A stretch of DNA of 64,000 nt. Origin: DATGMS01 sp035303945. GTDB taxonomy: Bacteria; Bacteroidota; Bacteroidia; Cytophagales; Cyclobacteriaceae. The stretch lies in the NCBI GenBank assembly GCA_035303945.1, contig DATGQZ010000023.1, forward strand, positions 44,919 through 108,918, read 5' to 3'. Under the pieces are notes generated by a model, which saw only the letters and a program-made list of their open reading frames with translations, was not told the origin of the DNA and did no database searches. Position numbers and translations under genes: made by a program. Every line of letters starts with the position of its first letter. Positions within the stretch are counted from its first letter, which is position 1. Shown here piece after piece: positions 51,869 through 61,192 of the stretch.

Positions 51869-52508
51869 TTAAAAAGGTTTTATATCGGGTGACAAATTGT
51901 ACAAAATGCTGGTGTAATTCTTCCCATGCCTCCTGTTCCACCAATTGTTTGGGTATCAAAGCGCTACCAATCCCGAAACCTTTAGCACCTGCTTTGATAA
52001 ATTCGGCCATATTGTCTAAAGATATACCCCCTGTCGGGAGCAGTTGAATCTGGTTTAAGGGAGCTAGTACCTCTTTTAAATATCCAGGACCGAGCTTTCC
52101 GGCAGGAAATACCTTTACCATGGTCGCGCCCAGCGACCAGGCTTTGTAGATTTCGGTGGGGGTATAAGCCCCTGGGAAAACCGGCACATTCAGAGTGACA
52201 CATTTACGGATGACCTCTTCATCCATTATGGGAGCAACGATAAACTGTGCACCTGCTGTCAAAGCTTTGTCCAAGTCTTCCATATTGCAAACCGTTCCAG
52301 CCCCTACATTCAATTTTCCATCGACCGCGGCTATTAGATCTGCTATCGTGTCGGTTGCACCTTGGGTATTCATGGTTATTTCCAGCGTTGTTAATCCTGC
52401 CTTAGCATATACTGCTGCTATCTTAGTCATTTTAGCAGCTGGAAATCCTCTTAGGATCCCTACCAACGGCATTTGATGAAATAATTCGTGGGAGAAAGAT
52501 CGTTTCAT
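51858..52508 (-). CDS. dgoA: 2-dehydro-3-deoxy-6-phosphogalactonate / KDPG-family aldolase
   Basis: Class I aldolase of 216 residues that cleaves the phosphorylated keto-deoxy acid to pyruvate and glyceraldehyde 3-phosphate. Motifs are VGILRGFP with the phosphate site, TLEITMNTQG (catalytic Glu), NVGAGTVCNMEDL, FPGAYTPTEIYKAWSLGATMVKVFPAG (Schiff-base Lys) and LPTGGISLDN. It could also serve as Eda, acting on KDPG. Genome context (dgoK, dgoD) favours KDPGal. It overlaps dgoK by 4 bp. Confidence 0.9.
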   Translation of the reverse strand: MKRSFSHELFHQMPLVGILRGFPAAKMTKIAAVYAKAGLTTLEITMNTQGATDTIADLIAAVDGKLNVGAGTVCNMEDLDKALTAGAQFIVAPIMDEEVIRKCVTLNVPVFPGAYTPTEIYKAWSLGATMVKVFPAGKLGPGYLKEVLAPLNQIQLLPTGGISLDNMAEFIKAGAKGFGIGSALIPKQLVEQEAWEELHQHFVQFVTRYKTFLNEN

Positions 52509-53470
52509 TGATGTAGCATTTTTTGGTAAATAGTGTATTGCCCGCGTACTACCGCCTGATCCATTTGTTGGTCAGAAAGGACCCACACCTGATCAAATCC
52601 ATACTGCTGCAAAGCGATGTGATAAGGCTGGCTCAGGCTTGAGCCCGAACAAAGGTATATGGAAAGGGCAGCATGAACTGCAAGTTCCTTCAGTTCGCTG
52701 CCTATCAGCAATCCGCTGAGGAAATCGAAGTTCGCTGCCTTATTCATTTTGCCCAATAGCTGCTGCGTCCTTACCCAAAATCCAGCCTGTAGAAGCGGGG
52801 CTTCCTTTGCAGCTTCTATTCCTTTTATGAATGCGTCAGCTATAAAGCCGTCATGGTGTTGCACGCTAGCGGAAAGGATGCTTTTTTTTGACAGTAAGTC
52901 AAAAAACTCACCCGTCATATAAGTCTGAAAGTCAATTCCTTTTTGTTCCCTTATCCATATATGCTTGGAATGGGTTCCCGGAAAGATGCACAGTACTTCA
53001 TCATCCGTGACTTCAATTTGTGAGAAGACGCCAAGCAGTTGGGTTTCCTCTCCGCGCATCACATCCTTTTCACTTCGAATCCCAGAAATCAAATAGATGG
53101 GATAGGGAAAATCACTGGTGGGAGCTATACCATGACAAGGGATGCCTTTCCCGTCAAGGGCAAAAGGTAACGAGCCATAGGGTAATTCTTCTATACCTAT
53201 AGAGGAGGAGGCCATTCCGGAGAAAATGATGGGCAGGCCTTCCAATTGAGCAGCCGACCGCTGCGCCATCTGCTGGATCTGTGTTTGAACGTAGTTCAAG
53301 TAAAAGGATGCACGGGAAGTCTGAGTCTGATCTGATTGCTGCCATTGCGAAAAGGTGGCCGCGATACCCTGGTTGGTGCTTGTTTCTGATAAAATCTGAA
53401 GGGTCTCGGCTTCTACCAATCTCAGCCGGAAAGAGGATGTTCCCCAGTCACAGCTTAGAAATCGGCTCAT
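52505..53470 (-). CDS. dgoK: 2-dehydro-3-deoxygalactonokinase
   Basis: Phosphorylates 2-keto-3-deoxygalactonate with ATP. The 321-residue protein begins FLSCDWGTSSFRLRLVE, the phosphate-1 motif of sugar kinases, followed by FSGMASSSIGIEELPYG, GEETQLLGVF, CIFPGTHSKHIWI and TGEFFDLLSKKSIL. The ATG at 53470 is preferred; one directly before it and one further upstream are also in frame. First gene of the dgo operon. Confidence 0.9.
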   Translation of the reverse strand: MSRFLSCDWGTSSFRLRLVEAETLQILSETSTNQGIAATFSQWQQSDQTQTSRASFYLNYVQTQIQQMAQRSAAQLEGLPIIFSGMASSSIGIEELPYGSLPFALDGKGIPCHGIAPTSDFPYPIYLISGIRSEKDVMRGEETQLLGVFSQIEVTDDEVLCIFPGTHSKHIWIREQKGIDFQTYMTGEFFDLLSKKSILSASVQHHDGFIADAFIKGIEAAKEAPLLQAGFWVRTQQLLGKMNKAANFDFLSGLLIGSELKELAVHAALSIYLCSGSSLSQPYHIALQQYGFDQVWVLSDQQMDQAVVRGQYTIYQKMLHQ

Positions 53471-53570
53471 CATAAAAGTCAAGGTGCATAATGGGTTGTT
53501 ATTGTTTTTTTGATCCTACATAGATAAATAAATTTTTGGCAATTGACAACTGGTCTTGAGGCTTTATGTG

Positions 53571-53694
53571 GGACGGTGGAAGGGAATGGGAGATGGAAGA
53601 GATAGAAGAGATGAGGACTGAGGGGACTGAGAGATTGAGGGGCAGAGAGAAGGAGTGACGGAGTGACGGAGGAATATAAAGGGTGGCAAAGCAG
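53571..53694. repeat. purine-rich intergenic segment with short tandem units
   Basis: On the plus strand the bases are almost all purine or T from 53576 to 53690, with words GGAAGGGAATGGG, GATGGAAG, GGACTGAG (two copies) and GTGACGGA in tandem. No gene. It shares words with 41519-41734. Confidence 0.4.
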
Positions 53695-54798
53695 TTAAAG
53701 CTGCATCGCGGAGAAAGCAGCTACTGCCGAAAAGAGGTTTCGCTCCGCCTCTAGCTTTAGTTGAGGAGAGTCCCCTTTCAAATCAGGCAACTGCATGATG
53801 TAGTCAAAGCCGCTTTTCCCACCCTCTTCGCCAGAGGTTATAAGAATCGATTTCTTGCCATGCTTCTTGGCGAGTTGCAGCAGTTCATAACTGCCCTTCC
53901 CTCCAGCCGACTGAAAGTCAAACCTGCCTTCGCCCGTGACAATGTAATCCGCGCCTCGAATCTTCTCCTCCATCCCCACCTGTTCAAAAAAGTAGGCCGC
54001 TCCTTCTACTACATCTACTGGAAAAAAAGCACTTAGACCTAAAGCAATGCCTCCCGCCGCTCCAAATCCGGATTTGTCGGCGAGGTCAATGGGGGATTTG
54101 CGCCGGAACAGTTCAAATACCCGCTGGGCGGCAGCTTCGTAAGCCAGATGATCCTCCTGCTTCAGCCCTTTTTGTGGACCAAATACCGGTATCGCACCCT
54201 GTGCGCCAAAAAAGGTGTTTCTTACGTCACACAGGCAGGTAAAAGAAATTTTGGGCAGCTGCAGGGGTCGCTGAATATGCGCGACTTTAGCAAGAAATCC
54301 TGGCGAGAAATGGGGTATTTCCCGTCCATTGCTATCCAAAAACAAAAAGCCTAGTGCCCTTAAAATGCCTGCTCCCATATCGACGGTGGCAGAGCCGCCT
54401 AATCCCAACACGACATGCTTTGCGCCTGATGTTATGGCATGTTGAATGAGTTCTCCGGTACCGAAAGTGCTTGTCAGCCAAGCATCTCTTTCGAAAGTTT
54501 TTAGGTGTTTAACTCCAGAAACAGTGGATACATCGAGATAAGCGGTAGCCTGACTGAAGTTTAAAAAAAAATGTCCAAGTGTTGGGCGGCCGATCGCATC
54601 CAAAGCATAAGCTGCGTGTTTTTGCAACTGTAGCTGCTTGCCCAATAAATCACAGGTACCATCACCCCCGTCGGCTATGGGGCAGAGTTGCACTTCAGCC
54701 ACTGACTTATGTTCAAGCAAGGCAGTCTTGATGATCTGCGCGGCTCGATCTGCATCGATCGTTCCTTTAAAGGCGTTGGGAGCAACTAAAAACCTCAT
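53695..54798 (-). CDS. glycerate kinase (GarK/GlxK family)
   Basis: Phosphorylates D-glycerate. The 367-residue protein has the family start FLVAPNAFKGTIDADRAAQII, CPIADGGDGTCDLL, KHVVLGLGGSATVDMGAGIL, GAAGGIALGLSAFF and YIVTGEGRFDFQSAGGKG. It lies 5 nt after the amino acid symporter gene, so the two are co-transcribed. Serine or glycine uptake and catabolism through hydroxypyruvate and glycerate would link them (inference). Confidence 0.92.
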   Translation of the reverse strand: MRFLVAPNAFKGTIDADRAAQIIKTALLEHKSVAEVQLCPIADGGDGTCDLLGKQLQLQKHAAYALDAIGRPTLGHFFLNFSQATAYLDVSTVSGVKHLKTFERDAWLTSTFGTGELIQHAITSGAKHVVLGLGGSATVDMGAGILRALGFLFLDSNGREIPHFSPGFLAKVAHIQRPLQLPKISFTCLCDVRNTFFGAQGAIPVFGPQKGLKQEDHLAYEAAAQRVFELFRRKSPIDLADKSGFGAAGGIALGLSAFFPVDVVEGAAYFFEQVGMEEKIRGADYIVTGEGRFDFQSAGGKGSYELLQLAKKHGKKSILITSGEEGGKSGFDYIMQLPDLKGDSPQLKLEAERNLFSAVAAFSAMQL

Positions 54799-54803
54799 TT
54801 TCC

Positions 54804-56150
54804 CTATTTATCATATTTGTTAAAATATGCTTTTGTGGCCTCTTTCACTTTTGGGGCAAGGTAAATCGTAGAGATCATGGTCGGAAAAGCCATAATTGCA
54901 TACATGGCATCCACAAAACTCATGACAACACCCAAGGAGGTAACCGCACCGACCACTATAGTGCCGAGGTAGAAATAGTTATAATAGTTGGCTTTGTCAG
55001 CTCCAAAAAGGTAATTAAAGCATTTATGCCCGTAATAAGAATAGGTAAACATGGTGGACAAGGCAAAGACCAATACCGCTGCCATCAGGAGGTATTTCCC
55101 AATACCAGGAAGAGCGGTTTGAAAGGCGGTCAAGGTCAAAAGCACCCCGTCATTTTCGGTTGTCTGCCATACGTCGGTGACCATAATCACCAAGGCCGTA
55201 AGCGTACAAACTACAATGGTATCAATAAAGGGACCTAGCATGGCCACCAGTCCCTCCCTCACGGGCTCTTCGTTTTTGGAGTTGCCGTGCACCATGGGTG
55301 CTGTTCCAATACCGGCTTCGTTGGAAAAGGCTGCCCTTCTGGCGCCAATGATGATTACAGATCCCACTGCACCTCCTGCTACCGCCTCGCCCGTAAACGC
55401 GTCCTTGACAATGGTCAGCAGCATTTCAGGCACATGACCGATATACTTAAACACAATAATGAAGACTGTAACAAAATATAAAGCTACCATAAAGGGTACC
55501 AGCTTGCTTGCAACAGCTGCGATACGCTGTAAACCGCCCAGGATTACAAAAGACACTACCAAGGTCATCACAACCCCTATGATCCATTTGGTAGGCTCTC
55601 CACTATTTAATCCCCACGGTTCCAATAAAACGATCTGCAATATAGCCGTCAGCTGATTGGCCTGGAAAATAACCAACAAGCCCAACACCCCGGCCACGGA
55701 AAAAATGATAGCGAGAAACTTCCACTTTTTGCCCATTCCGTTTTCGATGACATACATGGGTCCGCCTTGAACATGTCCCGAAGAATCCTTGCCACGGTAC
55801 ATGATGGCAAGGGTACAGGTGAAGTATTTGGTAGCCATGCCCACAAAAGCGGATACCCACATCCAAAATATCGCCCCGGGGCCCCCCATGTTGATCGCTA
55901 AGGCCACTCCACTGATGTTGCCAAGGCCGACGGTGGCGGCCACAGCCGAAGACAAAGCCTGTAGGGAAGTGATGTCGCCTGTCGCATTGGGATCGTCATA
56001 TTTTCCTCCTACCACTTTCAACGCATGGCGAAAACCTTTGAAAGGAATAAAGCCTGAGTAGATGAATAGAAACAATCCCCCTCCCATTAATAAAAATAAT
56101 AGGGGCGTTCCCCAAATCCAATTACTAAAGTTTATAATTAGTTCACCCAC
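54804..56150 (-). CDS. AGCS-family sodium:alanine/glycine symporter
   Basis: 448-residue inner-membrane transporter with about 9-11 helices. Signatures are TSLQALSSAVAATVGLGNISGVALAINMGGPGAIFWMWVSAFVGMATKYFTCTLA, GGPMYVIENGM, RRAAFSNEAGIGTAPMVHG and YSYYGHKCFNYLFG. Couples sodium entry to uptake of alanine, glycine or serine. First gene of a two-gene unit with glycerate kinase. Confidence 0.92.
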   Translation of the reverse strand: MGELIINFSNWIWGTPLLFLLMGGGLFLFIYSGFIPFKGFRHALKVVGGKYDDPNATGDITSLQALSSAVAATVGLGNISGVALAINMGGPGAIFWMWVSAFVGMATKYFTCTLAIMYRGKDSSGHVQGGPMYVIENGMGKKWKFLAIIFSVAGVLGLLVIFQANQLTAILQIVLLEPWGLNSGEPTKWIIGVVMTLVVSFVILGGLQRIAAVASKLVPFMVALYFVTVFIIVFKYIGHVPEMLLTIVKDAFTGEAVAGGAVGSVIIIGARRAAFSNEAGIGTAPMVHGNSKNEEPVREGLVAMLGPFIDTIVVCTLTALVIMVTDVWQTTENDGVLLTLTAFQTALPGIGKYLLMAAVLVFALSTMFTYSYYGHKCFNYLFGADKANYYNYFYLGTIVVGAVTSLGVVMSFVDAMYAIMAFPTMISTIYLAPKVKEATKAYFNKYDK

Positions 56151-56358
56151 TATATTACTTTGGTTTTGACTTGTTTATCAAATCGAATTAAGTAGCTATC
56201 TTGAAGCGTCAACTTCCCATAGCTTTCAGAAATAAATTCCCTAGCTCCAAATGTACTAAAAAAAAAGGGGCCTACGACGTTGCGAGGCAGATATGGCATC
56301 CAACTTACTGTTGAAGAATATTTCATAGAAGATTATGCCGCTATCTCATTATCCTTTC

Positions 56359-56366
56359 TATTTTTG
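56359..56366 (+). promoter_or_regulatory. -7 promoter box for proB
   Basis: TATTTTTG, 26 nt before the ATG. No clear TTG box upstream. Confidence 0.4.
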
Positions 56367-56392
56367 ACAAAAGTTTTATTTCCGTACAGTTC

Positions 56393-57484
56393 ATGCCCAA
56401 AAAAGCAAAAACTATAGTCATAAAAATTGGCTCCAACGTCCTTACTCAAAAGGATGGTACTCCTGACAAATCCCGTATGGCTTCGCTAGCGGATCAAATG
56501 GTGTTTCTCCGGGAGCAGGGGTATAATGTGGTGTTGGTCAGTTCAGGAGCCGTGGCGTTCGGGAGGCAGTCGGTGCAATTTCCCAGTAAGACTGACCCTA
56601 TTATCCAGAAACAGATCTTGGCGGCGGTAGGGCAGGTTGAGCTGATCCAGTCCTACAAGCACCTGTTTTCTACCCATGATATCCTGGTAGCGCAGCTCAT
56701 GGTGACGAAAGAAGATTTTAGGGACAGACAGCATTATCTGAACATGAAAAACTGTCTTACCGGCTTGGTAAAAAAAGGAATTATGCCTGTGATCAACGAA
56801 AATGATACCGTGGCAGTGACCGAGTTAATGTTTACCGACAACGATGAGCTGGCGGGGCTCGTGGCGGCCATGATCGATGCGGACGTGTTGTTGCTGTTAA
56901 GCAATGTAGATGGGATCTACAAAGGGCATCCTGACGATCCTGATGCTGAACTTATTGCGTATGTTGGTCAGAAAATGCCTTCCATCAGCAATTACGTAGC
57001 ACCCACCAAATCTTCCTTTGGGCGGGGCGGGATGCTGACCAAAATGACCATGGCCAAAAAATCTGCTGATCTGGGAATTGAAGTCATTATTGCCAATGGA
57101 AAAAGGGAAAATGTATTGGTGGATTATCATCATGGCACTTTAAAATGTACTTATTTCGAGCCGGGCAAATCCAAGCATAATCACAAAAAATGGATAGCCC
57201 ACAGCGACAACTATTCCAAGGGAGAGGTGGTGATTAACGAAGGTGCGGAGAAGGTGCTGACCTCCGGTCAGATCGTGAGCCTGTTGCCGGTGGGAGTAAC
57301 GGCAATTAAGGGAGATTTTGAGAAGGGTGACATCATTCGGATTGTCAATGAAAAAGGTAATAAAATTGGGCTGGGAAGGGCGGAATTCAACACTAAGACC
57401 GCAATGGAAAAAATGGGGCTTAGCCAGCAAAGGCCGATGATCCATTATGATTACCTATATTTGTTCGATCAAAAGGGCTATTAG
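56393..57484 (+). CDS. proB: glutamate 5-kinase
   Basis: First enzyme of proline synthesis. The 363-residue protein has the kinase domain (VIKIGSNVLT, VSSGAVAFGRQ, VINENDTVAVTELMFTDNDELAGLVAAMIDADVLLLLSNVDGIY, RGGMLTKM) and a C-terminal PUA domain (about 270-350, HKKWIAHSDNYSKGEVVINEGAEKVL). The PUA-containing form is usual. proA lies 606 nt downstream on the same strand, separated by decayed toxin-antitoxin DNA. Confidence 0.96.
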   Translation: MPKKAKTIVIKIGSNVLTQKDGTPDKSRMASLADQMVFLREQGYNVVLVSSGAVAFGRQSVQFPSKTDPIIQKQILAAVGQVELIQSYKHLFSTHDILVAQLMVTKEDFRDRQHYLNMKNCLTGLVKKGIMPVINENDTVAVTELMFTDNDELAGLVAAMIDADVLLLLSNVDGIYKGHPDDPDAELIAYVGQKMPSISNYVAPTKSSFGRGGMLTKMTMAKKSADLGIEVIIANGKRENVLVDYHHGTLKCTYFEPGKSKHNHKKWIAHSDNYSKGEVVINEGAEKVLTSGQIVSLLPVGVTAIKGDFEKGDIIRIVNEKGNKIGLGRAEFNTKTAMEKMGLSQQRPMIHYDYLYLFDQKGY

Positions 57485-57549
57485 ATCGGGAACATACGTA
57501 ATCAAGATAGATTTTGGTTAAATTGCATCTGTTAGAAAAACGGTTCAAC

Positions 57550-57731
57550 ATGAGAAAAAAACAAATATTAGAAACATTGGAGGGTCTTCCTGAAGAATTT
57601 AAAATTGACGAACTTGTGGAGAACTTATCATCATCGAAAGGATCAACAAAGGTCTCAGGGATATAGAGGAAGGGAAATCCATGTCCCATGAAGAAGCAAA
57701 GAAAAAGGTGATGGGACAATGGCAGAACTGA
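57550..57731 (+). pseudogene. antitoxin-like gene (ParD/RHH-type size), frameshifted
   Basis: From ATG at 57550 the frame reads MRKKQILETLEGLPEEFKID and stops at 57664-57666 after 38 residues. After about residue 26 the natural continuation lies in another frame: IERINKGLRDIEEGKSMSHE and then KKKVMGQWQN to TGA at 57729-57731. The joined protein would be about 60 residues, typical of an antitoxin that overlaps its toxin gene. A single-base deletion near 57627 explains the break. It is either a true pseudogene or, less likely, a sequencing error. Confidence 0.6.
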
Positions 57732-57976
57732 AATGGTCCAACAATGTAATTGAGGATGTTCTGGAAATAGAGGAATACTGGCAAAAGGTATCTATAGAAT
57801 ATGCCCGGGAAATTGTAAGGGAGATTATGGAGAAACCATGGGAAGACGAGTACCTGAACTGGGAGATCCTTCTATTAAGGGAAATTTTTGAGTGACAATA
57901 CAGCATTATTTACATCTTCGAGAAAAACATTGTGGAAATTCTGACCGTAATTCATACTTCTAAATTACTGAACTGA
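57719..57976 (+). pseudogene. ParE/RelE-like toxin gene, multiply frameshifted
   Basis: Starts with ATG at 57719 inside the antitoxin end. The frame reads MAELKWSNNVIEDVLEIEEY and WQKVSIEYAREIVREIMEK, typical of ParE, then runs out of phase. The rest of the fold is visible in other frames: GRRVPELGDPSIKG (about 57840-57885) and YIFEKNIVEILTVIHTSKLL up to TGA at 57974-57976. At least two shifts, with part of the middle missing, so no active toxin is made. It lies in the proB-proA gap. Confidence 0.65.
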
Positions 57977-58090
57977 TCCCGTTCCTAGCGGCAATAGCAT
58001 CATCGCGAATACTAAAACTGTTCTAAAAAATATTTAAGACATTCGGTCGATTCTGAATTCACCTATTACAGCCTATTAACAATTTAAACA

Positions 58091-59338
58091 ATGACCTTAA
58101 TCAGTACTTTTGAAAAGACAAGGGAAGCGAGCCGGGCCTTGTCTTTGTTGTCAGAAGAAAAAATCACTCGGGCGTTAGAGGATTTGGCAACGGCTACTAT
58201 CGCCAATACCTCCACTATTCTAGAGGAAAATCAAAAAGACCTTGATCGCATGGATCCACAGGATCCCAAATATGATCGACTCAAGCTAACTCCTGAACGA
58301 ATAGAAGCCATTGCGGCTGATATCCATAAAGTAGCCCAACTTCCCTCTCCCACCGGAAGAATTTTGGAAGAAAGGAAACTTGATAACGGCTTGGAACTGA
58401 CCAAAGTCACTGTTCCCATAGGGGTGATCGGAATCATCTATGAGTCGCGACCGAATGTGACTTTTGATGTTTTCAGCTTGTGTCTTAAGTCTGGTAATGC
58501 ATTGATTTTAAAAGGCAGCAGCGATGCCCATGCTTCTAATTTGGCGATTGAAAAAATCATTCATCAGGTACTTGAACAGAATGGTATCAACAAACACATT
58601 GTCACTCTATTACCTGCCGACCGTGAAGCCACCAAGGAACTGCTTCAGGCCGTGGAATACGTGGACCTGATTATTCCCAGAGGCAGCCAAAATCTGATTA
58701 ATTTTGTCAGAGATAATTCCCGTGTGCCCGTGATTGAAACCGGTGCGGGAATCGTCCACACATATTATGATGCTTCAGCTGATTTACAAAAGGGTACGGA
58801 AATAATTGCCAATGCCAAAACCCGGCGTGTCAGCGTGTGTAATGCTTTAGATTGTCTGGTTATCCATCAACAACGCTTAGAAGATCTCCCCCTATTATCA
58901 AAAAAACTTGCCGAAAAAGAAACGGTTATTTATGCCGATGAGCCTGCCCTACAGGCCTTGGAAGGCCATTATCCTTCCGCGCTGCTGTTCGCTGCGACGG
59001 AAGAGCATTTCGGAACCGAATTTCTGTCCATGAAGCTGTCCGTAAAAACTGTGGGCAATCTGCAGGAAGCGTTGAATCACATCTCCAGATACAGCTCCAA
59101 ACATAGCGAGGCCATCATTGCTGAAGATGAAGAAACGTTGGATATTTTCCTGAAGTCTGTAGATGCCGCTGCGGTGTATGCCAATACCTCTACTGCCTTT
59201 ACGGATGGGGCACAGTTTGGAATGGGCGCTGAAATTGGTATCAGTACCCAGAAACTCCACGCCAGAGGTCCTATGGCCTTGAATGAGCTGACCTCTTACA
59301 AATGGATCATCCGCGGCAATGGACAGACCAGGCCTTAA
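58091..59338 (+). CDS. proA: glutamate-5-semialdehyde dehydrogenase (gamma-glutamyl phosphate reductase)
   Basis: Second enzyme of proline synthesis. The 415-residue aldehyde-dehydrogenase-fold protein has VTVPIGVIGIIYESRPNVTFDV, NALILKGSSDAHASN, LIIPRGSQNLINFVRDNS, the active-site Cys in RRVSVCNALDCLVIH, and GAEIGISTQKLHARGPMALNELTSYKW. The sequence is intact despite the toxin-antitoxin remnant just upstream. Confidence 0.96.
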   Translation: MTLISTFEKTREASRALSLLSEEKITRALEDLATATIANTSTILEENQKDLDRMDPQDPKYDRLKLTPERIEAIAADIHKVAQLPSPTGRILEERKLDNGLELTKVTVPIGVIGIIYESRPNVTFDVFSLCLKSGNALILKGSSDAHASNLAIEKIIHQVLEQNGINKHIVTLLPADREATKELLQAVEYVDLIIPRGSQNLINFVRDNSRVPVIETGAGIVHTYYDASADLQKGTEIIANAKTRRVSVCNALDCLVIHQQRLEDLPLLSKKLAEKETVIYADEPALQALEGHYPSALLFAATEEHFGTEFLSMKLSVKTVGNLQEALNHISRYSSKHSEAIIAEDEETLDIFLKSVDAAAVYANTSTAFTDGAQFGMGAEIGISTQKLHARGPMALNELTSYKWIIRGNGQTRP

Positions 59339-59462
59339 AGAGATTTATGCTGTACCTTGACAGCAGATACAAAAGAAAATATAGAGGTAGAAACTTCGCA
59401 TAAGAGAGATATAAAATAGGATACGAAGTCAAAACCTTTGTATAATGGAGACTACGAAATGA

Positions 59463-59489
59463 CAAGAGCAACCTTCTAGGTTGCTCTTG
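59463..59489. terminator. hairpin between proA and pgi
   Basis: An 11-bp perfect stem, CAAGAGCAACC (59463-59473) with 59479-59489, and a 5-nt loop between convergent genes. The T tracts are weak, so termination is likely but not certain. Confidence 0.55.
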
Positions 59490-59508
59490 ACTTATGTTCA
59501 AATTAATC

Positions 59509-61158
59509 TTATTGCTTTCTAAAGGCTTTGTAAGCATTAATTAGCCCATTGGTAGAGGCATCATGGGAAGTGATTTCTTCCTCGTTTTCCAGTTCGGGAA
59601 GTATGCCTTTGGCCAAAACCTTACCCAGTTCCACGCCCCATTGGTCGAAGCTATAGATGTTCCAGATCACACCTTGCGTAAAGATCTTGTGTTCGTACAT
59701 TGCCACCAAAGCGCCTAAAGTGAAGGGATCGATCTGCTTCACTAAAATTGAGTTGGTCGGACGGTTACCTTCAAAGACCTTATGAGGGGCCAATTTTTCG
59801 ATTTCAGCTTTGGATTTACCTGCCTTTTCCATTTCAGCTGCCACTTCTTCCAAAGATTTTCCATTCATCAGCGCCTCGGTTTGGGCAAAGAAGTTGGAAA
59901 GCAATTTCACATGGTGATCGCCCACGGGATTATGGGAAATGGCCGGTGCGATAAAATCGCAGGGAATCAGCTGGGTACCCTGGTGGATCAGCTGGTAGAA
60001 AGCATGCTGCCCGTTGGTGCCGGGCTCTCCCCAGATAATGGGTCCGGTGGTGTAATCCACTTTTTTGCCCTCTCTGCTGACATACTTGCCGTTACTTTCC
60101 ATATTTCCTTGCTGGAAATAAGCTGCAAAGCGGTGCAGGTATTGATCGTAAGGCAATATAGCCTCAGATGATGCGCCTAGAAAGTTGGTGTTCCATATGC
60201 CAATCAGGGCTAAAATCACCGGGATATTTTTCTCGAAAGGCGTCTCCCTGAAGTGCTTGTCCATGGCGTGGGCCCCTTCCAGGAGTTTTTCAAAATTATC
60301 ATAACCAATGGCACAGGCAATAGGCAACCCAATGGCTGACCAAAGGGAGTACCTTCCCCCTACCCAATCCCAGAATACAAACATATTCTTCGTGTCGATC
60401 CCAAACTCTGCCACTGCCTCGGCATTGGTGGAGAGGGCCACGAAATGCTTGGCAACGGCAGCCTCATCTTTTGCATGATCCAAAAACCACTTTCTTGCCG
60501 AATGGGCGTTGGTCATAGTTTCCTGGGTGGTAAAGGTTTTGGAGGCAATAAAAAACAAGGTGGATTCAGGATCCAAGCCCTCTAGCGTCTCTGCGATATG
60601 GGTACCATCTACATTGGAGACGAAGTAGATGTCAATATTTTGATTTTGATACGGCTTCAAAGCTTCAGTCACCATGACAGGGCCTAGATCGCTTCCGCCT
60701 ATACCGATATTTACCAGGGACCGGATAGGCTTGCCGGTGTAGCCTTTCCAGTTCCCGCTGTTGATATCTTCGCAAAACTGCTTCATCTGTGCCAGCACCC
60801 TGTTCACTTCTGGCATTACGTCCTTGCCATCTACGATAATAGGGCTGTTGCTGCGGTTTCTCAAAGCGGTATGGAGCACAGCCCTACCTTCTGTTTGATT
60901 GATGGGCTCTCCATTGAACATGGATGCTATACCCTCTTTTAAAGCTGTCTGATCAGCCAGTGCTAATAATGTCTCAAAAATCTCTTCATCAATGAGGTTT
61001 TTAGAAAAATCGACCAAAATATCTTCCCATTTGATCGAATACCGGTCGAATCTCCGGGGCTGTTCGAAAAGCTTTTTAAGAGTTAATTCCTTCTTGTCCC
61101 GTCTTAATTTTGCCAATTTCTGCCAAGCTGCGGTCCCGGTAGGATTGATATTCTTCAT
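59509..61158 (-). CDS. pgi: glucose-6-phosphate isomerase
   Basis: Interconverts glucose 6-phosphate and fructose 6-phosphate. The 549-residue length is that of the enterobacterial/eukaryotic type. Motifs are LVNIGIGGSDLGPVM, FVSNVDGTHIAE, FIASKTFTTQETMTNA, VFWDWVGGRYSLWSAIGLP, EPGTNGQHAFYQLIHQG with the catalytic Glu/His and GNRPTNSILVKQIDPFTLGALVAMYEHKIF. Encoded alone, converging on proA. Confidence 0.97.
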   Translation of the reverse strand: MKNINPTGTAAWQKLAKLRRDKKELTLKKLFEQPRRFDRYSIKWEDILVDFSKNLIDEEIFETLLALADQTALKEGIASMFNGEPINQTEGRAVLHTALRNRSNSPIIVDGKDVMPEVNRVLAQMKQFCEDINSGNWKGYTGKPIRSLVNIGIGGSDLGPVMVTEALKPYQNQNIDIYFVSNVDGTHIAETLEGLDPESTLFFIASKTFTTQETMTNAHSARKWFLDHAKDEAAVAKHFVALSTNAEAVAEFGIDTKNMFVFWDWVGGRYSLWSAIGLPIACAIGYDNFEKLLEGAHAMDKHFRETPFEKNIPVILALIGIWNTNFLGASSEAILPYDQYLHRFAAYFQQGNMESNGKYVSREGKKVDYTTGPIIWGEPGTNGQHAFYQLIHQGTQLIPCDFIAPAISHNPVGDHHVKLLSNFFAQTEALMNGKSLEEVAAEMEKAGKSKAEIEKLAPHKVFEGNRPTNSILVKQIDPFTLGALVAMYEHKIFTQGVIWNIYSFDQWGVELGKVLAKGILPELENEEEITSHDASTNGLINAYKAFRKQ

Positions 61159-61184
61159 CAGATCTTATTTTAAAATGTAGTTTA

Positions 61185-61192
61185 CAAAAATA
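61185..61192 (-). promoter_or_regulatory. -7 promoter box for pgi
   Basis: TATTTTTG on the minus strand, 27 nt before the ATG; a TTG lies about 15 nt further upstream. Confidence 0.4.

Noticed and set aside
53620..53690. CRISPR or satellite array in the purine-rich segment
   Set aside because: Only two adjacent copies of GTGACGGA and no regular spacer pattern.
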